Positions 8,844 to 17,019 are shown, counted from the stretch's first letter. The stretch: 51,910 nucleotides of DNA from Frankiales bacterium (GCA_025465465.1 JAODND010000012.1:1-51910), one strand, 5' to 3'. Numbers and translations are program-made. Notes: a model not told the origin generated them from the sequence alone.

Positions 8844-9562
8844 GCTCGCGGATGCGGTTGCCGGAGGGCTCGACGGTGGAGGCGCCGCACGGGACGACGA
8901 TCGTCGCGGTCACGCATGCCGGCGGCGTCATCATGGCGGGGGACCGGCGCGCGACGATGGGCAACATCATCGCCCAGCGCGACATCGAGAAGGTGTTCCC
9001 GGCCGACGACTACAGCTGCGTCGGCATCGCGGGCACGGCAGGGCTCGCGATCGAGATGGTGCGGTTGTTCCAGGTGGAGCTCGAGCACTACGAGAAGCTC
9101 GAGGGCAGCACGATGAGCCTCGACGGCAAGGCCAACCGGCTGTCCAACATGATCCGCGGCAACCTGGCGATGGCCATGCAGGGCCTCGCGGTGGTGCCGC
9201 TGTTCGCCGGTTACGACCTCGAGAAGCGAGTCGGCCGGATCTTCAGCTACGACGTCACGGGCGGCCGCTACGAGGAGCACAGCTTCCACAGCGTGGGCAG
9301 CGGCTCGGTGTTCGCGCGCGGTGCGCTGAAGAAGAAGTACCGCGAGGACGCCACCGAGGCGGACGCCGTACGAATGTCCGTGGACGCGCTCTACGACGCG
9401 GCTGACGACGACAGCGCGACGGGCGGACCGGACCTGGCTCGCCGGATCTTCCCGGTCGTCATGACCGTCACCGCCGATGGACTGAGAAGGGTGCCCGAGG
9501 ACGAGGTGAGCGCGGTCGTCGAGGCGATCGTGGCCGAGCGCATGACCCGTCCGGGAGGCTGA
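8741..9562 (+). CDS. prcB: Proteasome subunit beta PrcB
   Basis: The catalytic subunit of the 20S proteasome. It is made with a propeptide removed autocatalytically between Gly and Thr. Here HG|TTIVAV places the nucleophilic Thr at residue 52 of this start, leaving a 51-residue propeptide. SSFTDFL and APELL in the propeptide match the M. tuberculosis PrcB propeptide, which proves coding extends upstream of the Met at residue 38 and into the HNH gene. GTG 8741 is the best in-frame start, with GGAGAGG 14 bases upstream. The conserved Lys and Asp residues and the late segment [13 protein letters not shown] are present. The CDS overlaps the HNH gene by 103 bases and ends four bases before prcA. 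Confidence 0.93.
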   Translation: MAEPGLNGRLPAAFTAPGSSSFTDFLGGVAPELLSSRMRLPEGSTVEAPHGTTIVAVTHAGGVIMAGDRRATMGNIIAQRDIEKVFPADDYSCVGIAGTAGLAIEMVRLFQVELEHYEKLEGSTMSLDGKANRLSNMIRGNLAMAMQGLAVVPLFAGYDLEKRVGRIFSYDVTGGRYEEHSFHSVGSGSVFARGALKKKYREDATEADAVRMSVDALYDAADDDSATGGPDLARRIFPVVMTVTADGLRRVPEDEVSAVVEAIVAERMTRPGG

Positions 9563-9566
9563 GCAC

Positions 9567-10271
9567 ATGAGCACGCCGTTCTACGTCAGTCCCGAGCAGG
9601 TCATGCGGGACAAGAGCGACTACGCGCGCAAGGGCATCGCGCGCGGCCGCTCGGTGCTCGTCATGACCTATGCCGACGGGATCCTGCTCTGCGGCGAGAA
9701 CCCCAACAAGGCGCTCCACAAGATCAGCGAGATCTACGACCGCATCGCGTTCGCCGCGGTCGGCAAGTACAACGAGTTCGAGAACCTCCGGGTCGCAGGG
9801 GTCCGCTACGCCGACTTCACCGGCTACCGCTACGACCGCATCGACGTCACGAGCCGCGGGCTCGCGAACGCCTACGCGCAGCAACTCGGGGCGATCTTCA
9901 CCGAGGCAGGCAAGCCGTTCGAAGTCGAGCTGACGGTGGCAGAGGTCGGCCCCTCGGTCGCCGACGACCAGCTCTACCGGCTCACCTTCGACGGCATGGT
10001 GCAGGAGGAGCACGGCTTCATCGTCATGGGCGGCACGGCCGACCCCATCACGGCGGTGCTGCGCGAGGAGCACGTCGCCGACGCCGACCTCGACACGGCC
10101 GTCCGGCTGGCCCTCAAGGCGCTGTCCACCCCGGCGGAGGGGGCCGAGCGCCGCGACATCCCGGTCGACGCCATCGAAGCCGCGGTGCTCGACCGCACCC
10201 GTCCACGGCGCGCCTTCAAGCGGCTGACGGCTGAGCGGCTCAGCACGATCCTCGGAACCACCTCGTCGTGA
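9567..10271 (+). CDS. prcA: Proteasome subunit alpha PrcA
   Basis: The structural outer-ring subunit of the 20S proteasome, which forms the gate and the docking pockets for ARC. MSTPFYVSPEQVMRDKSDYA is the actinobacterial alpha N-terminus (gate and H0 helix). It lacks an N-terminal Thr nucleophile, and the chain has the shared proteasome beta-sandwich pattern. A GGGAGG binding site overlaps the end of prcB; ATG 9567 is four bases after the prcB stop, so the subunits are translationally linked. At 234 aa it is slightly shorter than in mycobacteria, with a short C-terminal tail. Its stop overlaps the next gene's GTG. Confidence 0.97.
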   Translation: MSTPFYVSPEQVMRDKSDYARKGIARGRSVLVMTYADGILLCGENPNKALHKISEIYDRIAFAAVGKYNEFENLRVAGVRYADFTGYRYDRIDVTSRGLANAYAQQLGAIFTEAGKPFEVELTVAEVGPSVADDQLYRLTFDGMVQEEHGFIVMGGTADPITAVLREEHVADADLDTAVRLALKALSTPAEGAERRDIPVDAIEAAVLDRTRPRRAFKRLTAERLSTILGTTSS

Positions 10272-10801
10272 GCCGCAGTCTGCTCCTGGCCACGGTGGTC
10301 CTGGTCGGCGCGACCGCGTGCAGCGGTGCCAGCCCGGCGCGCGTCGGCACGGCCCCCACGACACCGACGCCGACGGTCAGCACTCCGGTCGGGCCGACCG
10401 CAGCCCGGCTGTGCCCCAAGCCCGGCCGCGCGACCGACCTCACGCAGAAGCCGCCGTACACCGTCCCCAAGGCGCCGCCACCGCTCGAGACGACGACCAA
10501 GGACATCGTGGTGGGCACCGGGCCGGCGGCGAAGAGCGGCCAGGGCGTCACCGTCAAGTACGTCGGGGTCAACTACGCCACCGGCGAGGAGTTCGACTCC
10601 TCCTGGAAGACCAGCTGCGACAACACCTTCTCCTTCGACATCGGCGGCAACGTCATCCCCGGCTTCAGCAAGGGCGTCACGGGCATGCAGGTCGGCGGCC
10701 GCCGGCTCGTCGTCATCCCGCCCAAGGACGGATACGGCGACCAAGGTCCTGTACCAGGTGGAACGCTCGCCTTCATCATCGATTTGGTCGCAATCGGATG
10801 A
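10268..10801 (+). CDS. FKBP-type peptidyl-prolyl cis-trans isomerase, lipoprotein
   Basis: A 177-aa exported isomerase. A short signal sequence ends with GATAC, and Cys18 is the likely lipid-modified residue (the -3 Ala is not ideal for a lipobox). A Thr/Pro-rich linker (20-65) leads to one FKBP domain (about 78-177) with VKYVGV, FDSSW, VIPGF and IPPKDGYGDQG, the conserved active-site aromatic positions. It therefore folds proteins outside the membrane. GTG 10268 overlaps the prcA stop (GTGA), so it is translated with the proteasome operon although its product leaves the cell. Confidence 0.9.
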   Translation: MSRSLLLATVVLVGATACSGASPARVGTAPTTPTPTVSTPVGPTAARLCPKPGRATDLTQKPPYTVPKAPPPLETTTKDIVVGTGPAAKSGQGVTVKYVGVNYATGEEFDSSWKTSCDNTFSFDIGGNVIPGFSKGVTGMQVGGRRLVVIPPKDGYGDQGPVPGGTLAFIIDLVAIG

Positions 10802-11005
10802 TCTTCTGGTCCCACGCGGAGGGGCTCGAACGGACCATTCCCCTCGATCACGTGACGAAGGACGCTTGCCCCTGACGAAGGCATTGACGCGTGCGGTTTC
10901 GCTGTTCCCCCCGGAACGGAGAAACACGGTCGCCAGACCGCACGCAGAGCCAGTGGCGAGACCGCCGTCGTGCGAGGCACACACGTGCCCGCTGAGGGGG
11001 TTGTC
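10802..11005. other. Intergenic region with hairpin and 20-bp-spaced direct repeat
   Basis: No gene found. GAGGGG (10819-10824) can pair with CCCCTC (10840-10845) as a weak hairpin after the FKBP gene, without a T-run. TGACGAAGG occurs twice, at 10853-10861 and 10873-10881, one 20-bp step apart and so on nearly the same face of the helix. TTGACG near 10884 could be a -35, but no -10 follows at normal spacing. Confidence 0.4.
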
Positions 11006-12640
11006 GTGCGTACGTCTCGTTGGTATCGGTCTCGCTACGTAGCAGTGCTCGCCGCGAGCGGCCTGGCGTTCCTCACCACCGGCGGGACGGCCCTCGGCCT
11101 CCAGTCGGCTGCCGTCGTGAACGGCAAGCAGACGATCTGCCACGGCACGAACTCCAACAACAACCCTTATGTGGTGGAGTCGCCCAACAAGAACGGCGAC
11201 GTCAGCGGTCACGCCTCGCACACCGGGCCGGTGTGGGACGCGACGCTGAAGGCGCTGCACATCGCCTGGGGCGACATCATCCCGCCCTTCACCTATGACG
11301 ACAAAGGCGTGACCAAGAACTTCCCCGGCCTGAACTGGACGCCGGCCGGCCAGGCCATCTTCGCCAACGGCTGCAAGCCCGCGACGCCGCCGGTGCTGGC
11401 CCTGACCGTGGTGAAGACCAACGACGCTGACGGCAACGCCACGTTCACGCACAGCGAGACCGCGCACACCGTGGGGGCGGCAGTGCCCTTCTCCGTCACG
11501 ATCACGAACAACGGCGCCAGCCCAGTCGTGATCGACAGCCTCGTCGACACCATCTCGGGCAACCCGATCGCCTTCGCCTGCGCGCCGAGCCTGATCGGGA
11601 CGAACCTCCTCGTCGGGGCATCCGCCTCGTGCGGCGTGATCCTCGCCGGGTACTCGCCCGCCGACGGCACCTCCACGGTCAACAGAGTGACCGTGGTCGG
11701 CCACCAGGGCCCCGACAACGTCTGCCTGCCCGCCGACCCGAGCTGCGTGACGGGCGAGGACCCGGGCCACACCGTGAGCGACTTCGATGAGTCGACCGTG
11801 GCCACCCACGTGCGGCCGGCGCTGTCCCTCACGCTGACCAAGGCCAACGACGCCGACAACGACGGCATGTACCACGGCACCGAGATCTCTCCGGCGGCCG
11901 GCGCTGACGTCCCCTACCAGGTCACCATCACCAACACCAGTGGGGTGACCGTGGCGTTGGACGGTGTCACCGACGCCCTCGGAGCGGCGGCTGCCGTGCC
12001 GGTCACGTGCGTTCCCGCGCTGCCCGCAACCCTGGCCGCCAATGGCGTGGCCGTCTGCAACTTCGTGCTCACCGCGTCGAGTCCGGCGGCCGGGACCTCG
12101 GTCACCGACACCGCCATCGCCGCTGCGCACGAGCTGGCTGACCCGACCAACACGACGACCTCCCCGGCGGCCACCTCGACCGTCTCCACCCCGGCGGCGC
12201 CGGGCGGGACCACCGGGACGACCGGTACCACGGGTACGACCGGCACGACCGGCACCACCGGTACGACCGGCACCACCGGTACGACGGGTACGACCGGCAC
12301 CACCGGTACATCGAGCACCGGCGGGTCCACGGGGACGACGACGGGTGCGACCACCGGTGACCCGACCACCGGCGCCACAAGCGGTGGCAACGGCGGCGGC
12401 TCGACGACCGCCGGCGAGACGTCCACCACCGGCGTCATCACGGGCGGCGGCGGCATCATCACCGGCGGCGGTGGCACGATCGTGCCGGCCAAGCTGCCCT
12501 TCACCGGGGCGCCGGTCCAGTCGCTCGTCCAGGCCGCGGCCGGGATGATCGGCGTCGGTTGGGCGCTCCTGGTGCTCTCCCGTCGGCGGCGCGAGGCCGA
12601 CCCCGTTCCCGCGGCTGCACCGCAGCACCCCAGCTGGTAG
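11006..12640 (+). CDS. LPXTG-anchored surface protein with two DUF11-like repeats
   Basis: A 544-aa secreted, wall-anchored protein. A signal peptide covers about 1-36. The next module (about 38-130, starting ICHGTNSNNNPY) is a small secreted domain I cannot name. Two DUF11-like beta repeats begin with near-identical phrases, VVKTNDADG at about 133 and LTKANDADND at about 276. A Thr/Gly stalk (about 390-485) is built largely of Gly-Thr-Thr units. The C-terminus has LPFTG at 497-501, a hydrophobic segment and RRRRE: a sortase signal. GTG 11006 is preferred because GAGGGGG lies just upstream. Function is probably adhesion or envelope structure. It interrupts the prcA-pafA order. Confidence 0.82.
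   Translation: MRTSRWYRSRYVAVLAASGLAFLTTGGTALGLQSAAVVNGKQTICHGTNSNNNPYVVESPNKNGDVSGHASHTGPVWDATLKALHIAWGDIIPPFTYDDKGVTKNFPGLNWTPAGQAIFANGCKPATPPVLALTVVKTNDADGNATFTHSETAHTVGAAVPFSVTITNNGASPVVIDSLVDTISGNPIAFACAPSLIGTNLLVGASASCGVILAGYSPADGTSTVNRVTVVGHQGPDNVCLPADPSCVTGEDPGHTVSDFDESTVATHVRPALSLTLTKANDADNDGMYHGTEISPAAGADVPYQVTITNTSGVTVALDGVTDALGAAAAVPVTCVPALPATLAANGVAVCNFVLTASSPAAGTSVTDTAIAAAHELADPTNTTTSPAATSTVSTPAAPGGTTGTTGTTGTTGTTGTTGTTGTTGTTGTTGTTGTSSTGGSTGTTTGATTGDPTTGATSGGNGGGSTTAGETSTTGVITGGGGIITGGGGTIVPAKLPFTGAPVQSLVQAAAGMIGVGWALLVLSRRRREADPVPAAAPQHPSW
12206..12310 (+). repeat. 9-bp tandem repeat encoding Gly-Thr-Thr
   Basis: About eleven to twelve near-identical 9-bp units of the type ACCACCGGT / ACGACCGGC within the surface-protein stalk. 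Changes are mostly at third codon positions. Copy number is likely variable by slippage, changing stalk length in three-residue steps without a frameshift. Confidence 0.85.
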
Positions 12641-12684
12641 CGGCGGCGGGACGTGAATTGCGGCCCTGCCGCATGAGCAGCCTG

Positions 12685-12690
12685 TAGCGT
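12685..12690 (+). promoter_or_regulatory. -10 element (TAGCGT) for pafA
   Basis: TAGCGT ends seven bases before GTG 12698, indicating a leaderless pafA transcript separate from the surface-protein gene. Confidence 0.5.
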
Positions 12691-12697
12691 CCACCAG

Positions 12698-14056
12698 GTG
12701 GAGCGTCGGATCTTCGGCATCGAGAACGAGTACGGCGTCACGTGCACGTTCCGTGGCCAGCGACGGCTGAGCCCGGACGAGGTGGCCCGGTACCTGTTCC
12801 GTCGGGTGGTCAGCTGGGGCCGCAGCTCCAACGTCTTCCTCCGCAACGGCGCTCGCCTCTACCTCGACGTCGGCAGCCATCCGGAGTACGCGACGCCCGA
12901 GTGCGACTCGGTCCTCGACCTCGTCACGCACGACAAGGCGGGCGAGCGGATCCTCGAGGGACTGCTCGTCGATGCGGAGCGTCGCCTTCGTGAGGAAGGC
13001 ATCGCCGGCGACATCTACCTGTTCAAGAACAACACCGACTCGGCCGGCAACTCCTACGGGTGCCACGAGAACTACCTGGTCGGCAGGCACGGGGAGTTCA
13101 CCAGGCTGGCCGACGTCCTCATCCCGTTCCTGGTGACCCGCCAGATCATCTGCGGCGCAGGGAAGGTGCTCCAGACGCCGCGGGGTGCGGTCTTCTGCGT
13201 CAGTCAGCGGGCGGAGCACATCTGGGAGGGCGTCAGCTCGGCGACCACCCGCAGCCGCCCCATCATCAACACCCGCGATGAGCCGCACGCCGATGCCGAA
13301 CGGTTCCGCCGACTGCACGTCATCGTCGGCGACAGCAACATGTCCGAGACGACGACCCTTCTCAAGGTCGGCACGACCGACCTGGTGCTGCGCATGATCG
13401 AGGCCGGCGTCGTGATGCGCGATCTCACCCTGGAGAACCCGATCCGCGCGATCCGTGAGGTCAGTCACGACCTGACGGGGCAGAAGAAGGTCAAGCTGGC
13501 GAACGGCCGGGAGGCGTCGGCCCTGGAGATCCAGCGCGAGTACTACAACAAGGCCGAGGACTTCATCGCCCGCCGCGGCAGCGACGACCTGGTCAAGCGC
13601 GTACTGGACCTGTGGGACCGCACCCTCACCGCCATCGAGAGCGAAGACCTCAGTCTGGTCGAGCGCGAGATCGATTGGGTCATCAAGCACCAGCTCATCG
13701 AGCGCTACCGCGCCAAGCACGATCTCGCGCTGTCGAGTCCGCGGGTCGCGCAGCTCGACCTCGCCTACCACGACGTCAACCGCAACCGCGGTCTCTACTA
13801 CCTGCTGGAGCGCAAGGGGATGGTCGACCGCGCGACCACCGACCTGCTCACGTTCGAGGCGAAATCGGTGCCGCCGCAGACCACCCGAGCCCGGCTGCGC
13901 GGAGAGTTCATCGCCAAGGCCCAGGAGAAGCGTCGCGACTTCACCGTCGACTGGGTGCACCTGAAGCTCAACGACCAGGCGCAGCGGACCGTCCTGTGCA
14001 AGGACCCGTTCCGGTCCGTCGATGACCGGGTCGACAAGCTGATCGCCTCGATGTAG
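12698..14056 (+). CDS. pafA: Pup-protein ligase PafA
   Basis: Uses ATP to phosphorylate the C-terminal Glu of deamidated Pup and joins it to substrate lysines. [10 protein letters not shown] at 5-14 is the ATP-grasping N-terminal motif. [15 protein letters not shown] at about 54-68 contains the catalytic Asp (residue 57, equivalent to Asp64 of the characterised enzyme). [19 protein letters not shown] is the shared nucleotide-binding segment. It lacks the extra Dop loop, confirming PafA rather than a second Dop. Length 452 aa is normal. The start has no Shine-Dalgarno and fits leaderless translation. It is downstream of a surface-protein gene rather than directly after prcA. Confidence 0.97.
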   Translation: MERRIFGIENEYGVTCTFRGQRRLSPDEVARYLFRRVVSWGRSSNVFLRNGARLYLDVGSHPEYATPECDSVLDLVTHDKAGERILEGLLVDAERRLREEGIAGDIYLFKNNTDSAGNSYGCHENYLVGRHGEFTRLADVLIPFLVTRQIICGAGKVLQTPRGAVFCVSQRAEHIWEGVSSATTRSRPIINTRDEPHADAERFRRLHVIVGDSNMSETTTLLKVGTTDLVLRMIEAGVVMRDLTLENPIRAIREVSHDLTGQKKVKLANGREASALEIQREYYNKAEDFIARRGSDDLVKRVLDLWDRTLTAIESEDLSLVEREIDWVIKHQLIERYRAKHDLALSSPRVAQLDLAYHDVNRNRGLYYLLERKGMVDRATTDLLTFEAKSVPPQTTRARLRGEFIAKAQEKRRDFTVDWVHLKLNDQAQRTVLCKDPFRSVDDRVDKLIASM

Positions 14057-14057
14057 C

Positions 14058-14063
14058 TAGGGT
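14058..14063 (+). promoter_or_regulatory. -10 element (TAGGGT) for the cytosolic FKBP gene
   Basis: TAGGGT begins two bases after the pafA stop and ends seven bases before ATG 14071, supporting that start and a leaderless transcript for FKBP-pafB-pafC. Confidence 0.45.
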
Positions 14064-14070
14064 GGCCGGC

Positions 14071-14439
14071 ATGGAGAAGCCGCAGATCACCATCCCTGAC
14101 GGACCGCCGCCGACGGACCTCGTCGTCGAGGACCTCACCGAGGGTTCCGGGCCTGAGGCCGTAGCAGGCAAGCGCTGCACGATGCAGTACGTCGGGCACT
14201 CCTGGTCGACCGGCAAGCAGTTCGACGCCAGCTGGGACCGTGGCGAGCCGTTCGGCTTCCAGCTCGGCGCCGGCATGGTCATCGGCGGCTGGGACCAGGG
14301 CGTGGCCGGGATGAAGGTCGGCGGGCGCCGACGCCTCACGATCCCGCCGCACCTGGGCTACGGCGCGCGCGGCGCAGGCGGCGCGATCGGTCCGAACGAG
14401 ACCCTCGTGTTCGTGGTGGACCTGCTCAGCGTGTCCTGA
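14071..14439 (+). CDS. FKBP-type peptidyl-prolyl cis-trans isomerase, cytosolic
   Basis: A single-domain 122-aa FKBP with no signal peptide. The active-site pattern is clear: MQYVGHSW, FDASWDRGEPFGF, VIGGWDQGVAGM, IPPHLGYGARGAG and LVFVVDLLSV. It catalyses prolyl isomerisation and may help fold or present proteasome substrates, though that is inference from context. I chose ATG 14071 over the upstream GTG 14062 because of the TAGGGT hexamer seven bases before it and because homologues start near MEKP. An FKBP beside pafA and pafBC is conserved in several actinobacteria. Two bases separate its stop from pafB. Confidence 0.93.
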   Translation: MEKPQITIPDGPPPTDLVVEDLTEGSGPEAVAGKRCTMQYVGHSWSTGKQFDASWDRGEPFGFQLGAGMVIGGWDQGVAGMKVGGRRRLTIPPHLGYGARGAGGAIGPNETLVFVVDLLSVS

Positions 14440-14440
14440 C

Positions 14441-15394
14441 GTGGCGGCGAAGAAGACCGAACGGCTGCTCAACCTGGTGATCTGCCTGCTCGCGACCCGG
14501 CGGTACCTGACGGTCCAGCAGATCCGCGAGGACGTGCCCGGCTACGACGCGGACAACGAGGAGGCCTTCCGACGGATGTTCGAGCGGGACAAGGAGGAGC
14601 TCCGCGAGCTCGGTGTCCCGCTCGAGACCGGCTCGAACTCGCACTGGGACGACGAGGTCGGATACCGCATCGCCCGGCGCGACTACGAGCTCCCGGAGAT
14701 CGTCCTGGAGGCTGACGAGGCTGCCGCCCTCGGGCTGGCCGCCCGACTGTGGCAGTCGGCGCCGCTGGCCGGGGCCACCGGCTCGGCGCTGCTCAAGCTC
14801 CGGGCGGCAGGCATAGAGACGCCCGAGGGCGCGACCGGCATCGAGCCCCGGATCGGTGCGAGCGAACCAGCGTTCGAGGCGGTGCTGGCGGCGGCGATGC
14901 ATGGACGCCTGCTCCGCTTCCGCTACCGCACTGCAGGCCGTCCGGCCGACGAGGACCGCCGCGTCGAGCCGTGGGGCGTCGTCTCGTGGCGAGGCCGTTG
15001 GTACCTCGTGGCGCGGGACCTCGTGCGGGGCGCCCCACGGGTGTTCCGGCTGTCCCGGATCGTCGGCGACGTCCGCACCGAGGGCCCCGAGGGTGCCGTC
15101 AAGGTGCCCGACGGTGTCGACCTCCGCGCCATGGTCGTCCGCGAGGCCGACGAGATGCAGCCGCAGCAGAGCGCCCGGGTGCGGGTCCGGTCGGGCAGCT
15201 GCTGGGAGCTGCGCCGGGCCGCCACCTCGGTGACCGGCGACGGACCGGGCTGGGAGGTGGTCGAGCTGGGGTTCTCCGACACCGACCGCTTCGCCGACCG
15301 GATCACCGGTTACGGCGCGGACGCCGTGGTGCTGTCGCCGGACGACGCCCGCCAGGCCGTCGTACACCGCCTCACCGTGCTGGCCTCGGCGTGA
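14441..15394 (+). CDS. pafB: PafB, WYL-domain transcriptional activator subunit
   Basis: With PafC it forms the activator of the LexA-independent DNA-damage response in mycobacteria. It has an N-terminal winged helix (about 1-65, with RYLTVQQIRE and RRMFERDKEELRELG), a linker, and a WYL domain (about 140-235) that senses single-stranded nucleic acid. RGRWYLVARDL carries the WYL motif itself. A C-terminal WCX extension follows to residue 317. GTG 14441 is two bases after the FKBP stop, and its own stop overlaps the pafC start (GTGA), so the partners are translationally coupled. One candidate target promoter lies upstream of the HNH gene at 8130. Confidence 0.95.
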   Translation: MAAKKTERLLNLVICLLATRRYLTVQQIREDVPGYDADNEEAFRRMFERDKEELRELGVPLETGSNSHWDDEVGYRIARRDYELPEIVLEADEAAALGLAARLWQSAPLAGATGSALLKLRAAGIETPEGATGIEPRIGASEPAFEAVLAAAMHGRLLRFRYRTAGRPADEDRRVEPWGVVSWRGRWYLVARDLVRGAPRVFRLSRIVGDVRTEGPEGAVKVPDGVDLRAMVVREADEMQPQQSARVRVRSGSCWELRRAATSVTGDGPGWEVVELGFSDTDRFADRITGYGADAVVLSPDDARQAVVHRLTVLASA

Positions 15395-16350
15395 GCGGAA
15401 GCCTCGCGGAGCTGCCCCGGCTGCTGGCGCTGGTGCCCTACCTGCTGGCCCGGCCCGGCGTGCCGTTCGCGACGGCAGCCGCCGACTTCGGGGTCACCGA
15501 GGAGCGGCTGCGCAAGGACCTCAACCTGCTGTGGCTGTGCGGCCTGCCCGGCCACTACCCGGGCGACCTGATCGAGATCGAGTTCGAGGGCGACACGATC
15601 ACGCTCTCCGACGCCCAGGGCGTCGACCGACCGCTGCGGCTGACCGTCGATGAGGCGCTGGCACTGGTCGTCGCGCTGCGCACGCTCGCCGAGACACCCG
15701 GCCTGGCTGAGCCCGACGCGGTGCTGCGCGCGCTGGCAAAGGTCGAAGCGGCAGCGGGCTCGGCCGCGGCACCGGCGGAGCGCGTCGAGGTGGCCCTGGT
15801 CGTCCGCGACGACGAGGAGGTCCTCCCGGTCGTGCGGGAGGCGCTCGAGAGCAAGCGGGCGCTGCACCTGCGCTACTGGACGGCCGGCCGGGACGAGACC
15901 ACCGAGCGCGATGTCGACCCGGTGCGACTCGTCACCGCCGACGGCCAGCTCTACCTCGAGGCCTGGTGCCGGCTCGCCGAGGGGGTGCGGATGTTCCACC
16001 TCGGACGCGTCCAGGAGGTCCGGATCCTCGACGAGCCGTCGGCCCCGCCGGAGGGCCTGCCGTCGAGGGACCTGTCCCAGGGGCTGTTCCAGCCCGGTGA
16101 GCTCGACACCGAGGTCACCCTCGCGCTGGAGCCGGGCGCGGCCTGGGTGAGCGACTACTACCCGTGCGACTCGGTGGAGGAGCTCGGGGACGGCCGCCAG
16201 GTGGTCAAGCTGCGCGCCCAGGGCACTGCCTGGGTACGGCGGCTCGCGCTGTCCCTGGGGGCGCGGGGGCGGGTCCTGGCACCTGCCGAGCTCGCCGAGC
16301 AGGTGCGCGCTGACGCCCAGCGGGCGCTCAGGGCCTACGACGAAGGGTGA
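15391..16350 (+). CDS. pafC: PafC, WYL-domain transcriptional activator subunit
   Basis: The second subunit of the PafBC activator, a 319-aa paralogue of PafB with the same winged-helix, WYL and WCX order. The HTH region includes FGVTEERLRKDLNLLWLCG. In the WYL domain, LHLRYWTAGRDE and LYLEAWCRLAEGVRMFHLGR show the expected strands, with the WYL triad position read as YLEAW. GTG 15391 overlaps the pafB stop. It is the last gene of the pafA-FKBP-pafBC run. Its role in damage control comes from work in mycobacteria; that it does the same here is inferred. Confidence 0.95.
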   Translation: MSGSLAELPRLLALVPYLLARPGVPFATAAADFGVTEERLRKDLNLLWLCGLPGHYPGDLIEIEFEGDTITLSDAQGVDRPLRLTVDEALALVVALRTLAETPGLAEPDAVLRALAKVEAAAGSAAAPAERVEVALVVRDDEEVLPVVREALESKRALHLRYWTAGRDETTERDVDPVRLVTADGQLYLEAWCRLAEGVRMFHLGRVQEVRILDEPSAPPEGLPSRDLSQGLFQPGELDTEVTLALEPGAAWVSDYYPCDSVEELGDGRQVVKLRAQGTAWVRRLALSLGARGRVLAPAELAEQVRADAQRALRAYDEG

Positions 16351-16412
16351 TCACTTCGAACCATCTCCACCAGCGGGGCGTCAAGTCCTCGAGCGGATCT
16401 GCCGAAAGCCGT

Positions 16413-16438
16413 GGTGTCAGACCAGTGAGCGTGACACC
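16413..16438. repeat. Inverted repeat GGTGTCA-N12-TGACACC before the zinc-ribbon gene
   Basis: GGTGTCA at 16413-16419 and TGACACC at 16432-16438 are perfect 7-bp arms. Their centres are 19 bp apart, close to two helical turns, as for a dimeric repressor site. The right arm abuts the GAGAGG ribosome binding site of the gene starting at 16452, so binding, or an RNA hairpin, would affect expression. Confidence 0.5.
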
Positions 16439-16451
16439 GAGAGGCCGACCG

Positions 16452-16781
16452 ATGACCACGATCAAGGCGAGCTGCCCCACCTGCGGCGAGGTCGAGCTGA
16501 CCCCCGCCGACGTCGCGCTCATGGTGTGCAGCCACGCGCCGCTGTCCTACTACGCCTTCGACTGCGTGACGTGCGGCGAAGAGGTACGCAAGCCGGCCGA
16601 CGACCACGTCGTGTCGCTGCTCGTCTCGGGTGGCGTGCCGGCGCAGGTCTGGGACCTGCCCGCCGAGGTCCTCGAGATCAAGACCGGTCCGGCCCTGTGC
16701 TACGACGACCTGCTCGACTTCGCCCTGCAGCTCGGTGAGACCGACCTGCTCGCCAGCATGGTCGACCGCGCCGCCGCCTGA
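16452..16781 (+). CDS. Zinc-ribbon hypothetical protein, 109 aa
   Basis: A small acidic protein starting MTTIKASCPTCG. Two CxxC knuckles (Cys 8/11 and the pair in DCVTCGEEV near residue 40) form a likely single zinc ribbon. The remainder is helical, with YDDLLDFALQLGETDLL near the C-terminus. No enzymatic motif is visible; such proteins often bind nucleic acid or partner proteins. ATG 16452 is chosen because GAGAGG lies seven bases before it; GTG 16428 is an alternative. It sits alone between pafC and the tat genes behind a conspicuous inverted repeat. I have no family name. Confidence 0.7.
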   Translation: MTTIKASCPTCGEVELTPADVALMVCSHAPLSYYAFDCVTCGEEVRKPADDHVVSLLVSGGVPAQVWDLPAEVLEIKTGPALCYDDLLDFALQLGETDLLASMVDRAAA

Positions 16782-16785
16782 CGGC

Positions 16786-16791
16786 TACCGT
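16786..16791 (+). promoter_or_regulatory. -10 element (TACCGT) for the small membrane protein gene
   Basis: TACCGT ends seven bases before GTG 16799, consistent with a leaderless start. Confidence 0.4.
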
Positions 16792-16798
16792 CGGACCC

Positions 16799-16987
16799 GT
16801 GCACTGGGTCCTGCTCGACATCGGCATCGCCGTGCTGGCCGTGCTGTTCGTCCTGGCGCTCGCCTTCGGCCTCTACAAGCGCATCCGCGTCCTGCTCAAA
16901 GCTGTCGGCACCGCCTCGCGCACCCTCGGGGAGGTCACCGCCGGCCTCAGCATTCGGCAACCTCCCAGCGACGGCATCCGCAGGTAG
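16799..16987 (+). CDS. Small single-pass membrane protein, 62 aa
   Basis: Residues about 4-26 are one hydrophobic helix, followed by a basic amphipathic stretch (LYKRIRVLLKAVG) and a polar tail. It therefore resembles TatA in outline but lacks the Phe-Gly hinge, and the real tatA follows directly. Similar small proteins precede tatA in other actinobacteria. Function unknown. Start by leaderless-type hexamer. Its TAG stop is part of TAGGCT (16985-16990), which may be a -10 for tatA, leaving a leader of about 20 nt with its binding site. Confidence 0.65.
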   Translation: MHWVLLDIGIAVLAVLFVLALAFGLYKRIRVLLKAVGTASRTLGEVTAGLSIRQPPSDGIRR

Positions 16988-17019
16988 GCTGAACCTCCCA
17001 CCAACCAGAGGAGGTGCCC

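Noticed and set aside
10808..10836. tRNA-like 3' end on the minus strand (TTCGA near GGGACCA)
   Set aside because: No matching T-stem, anticodon arm or acceptor pairing can be drawn.
12206..12310. Regular short repeats as a possible CRISPR array
   Set aside because: Units are 9 bp with no spacers, in frame inside a coding stalk; a coding tandem repeat.
9974..13960. A 1328-codon open frame on the minus strand
   Set aside because: It crosses prcA, FKBP, the surface protein and pafA, all with clear homology. Composition is Arg/Gly/Asp-rich without domains: a GC-driven shadow.
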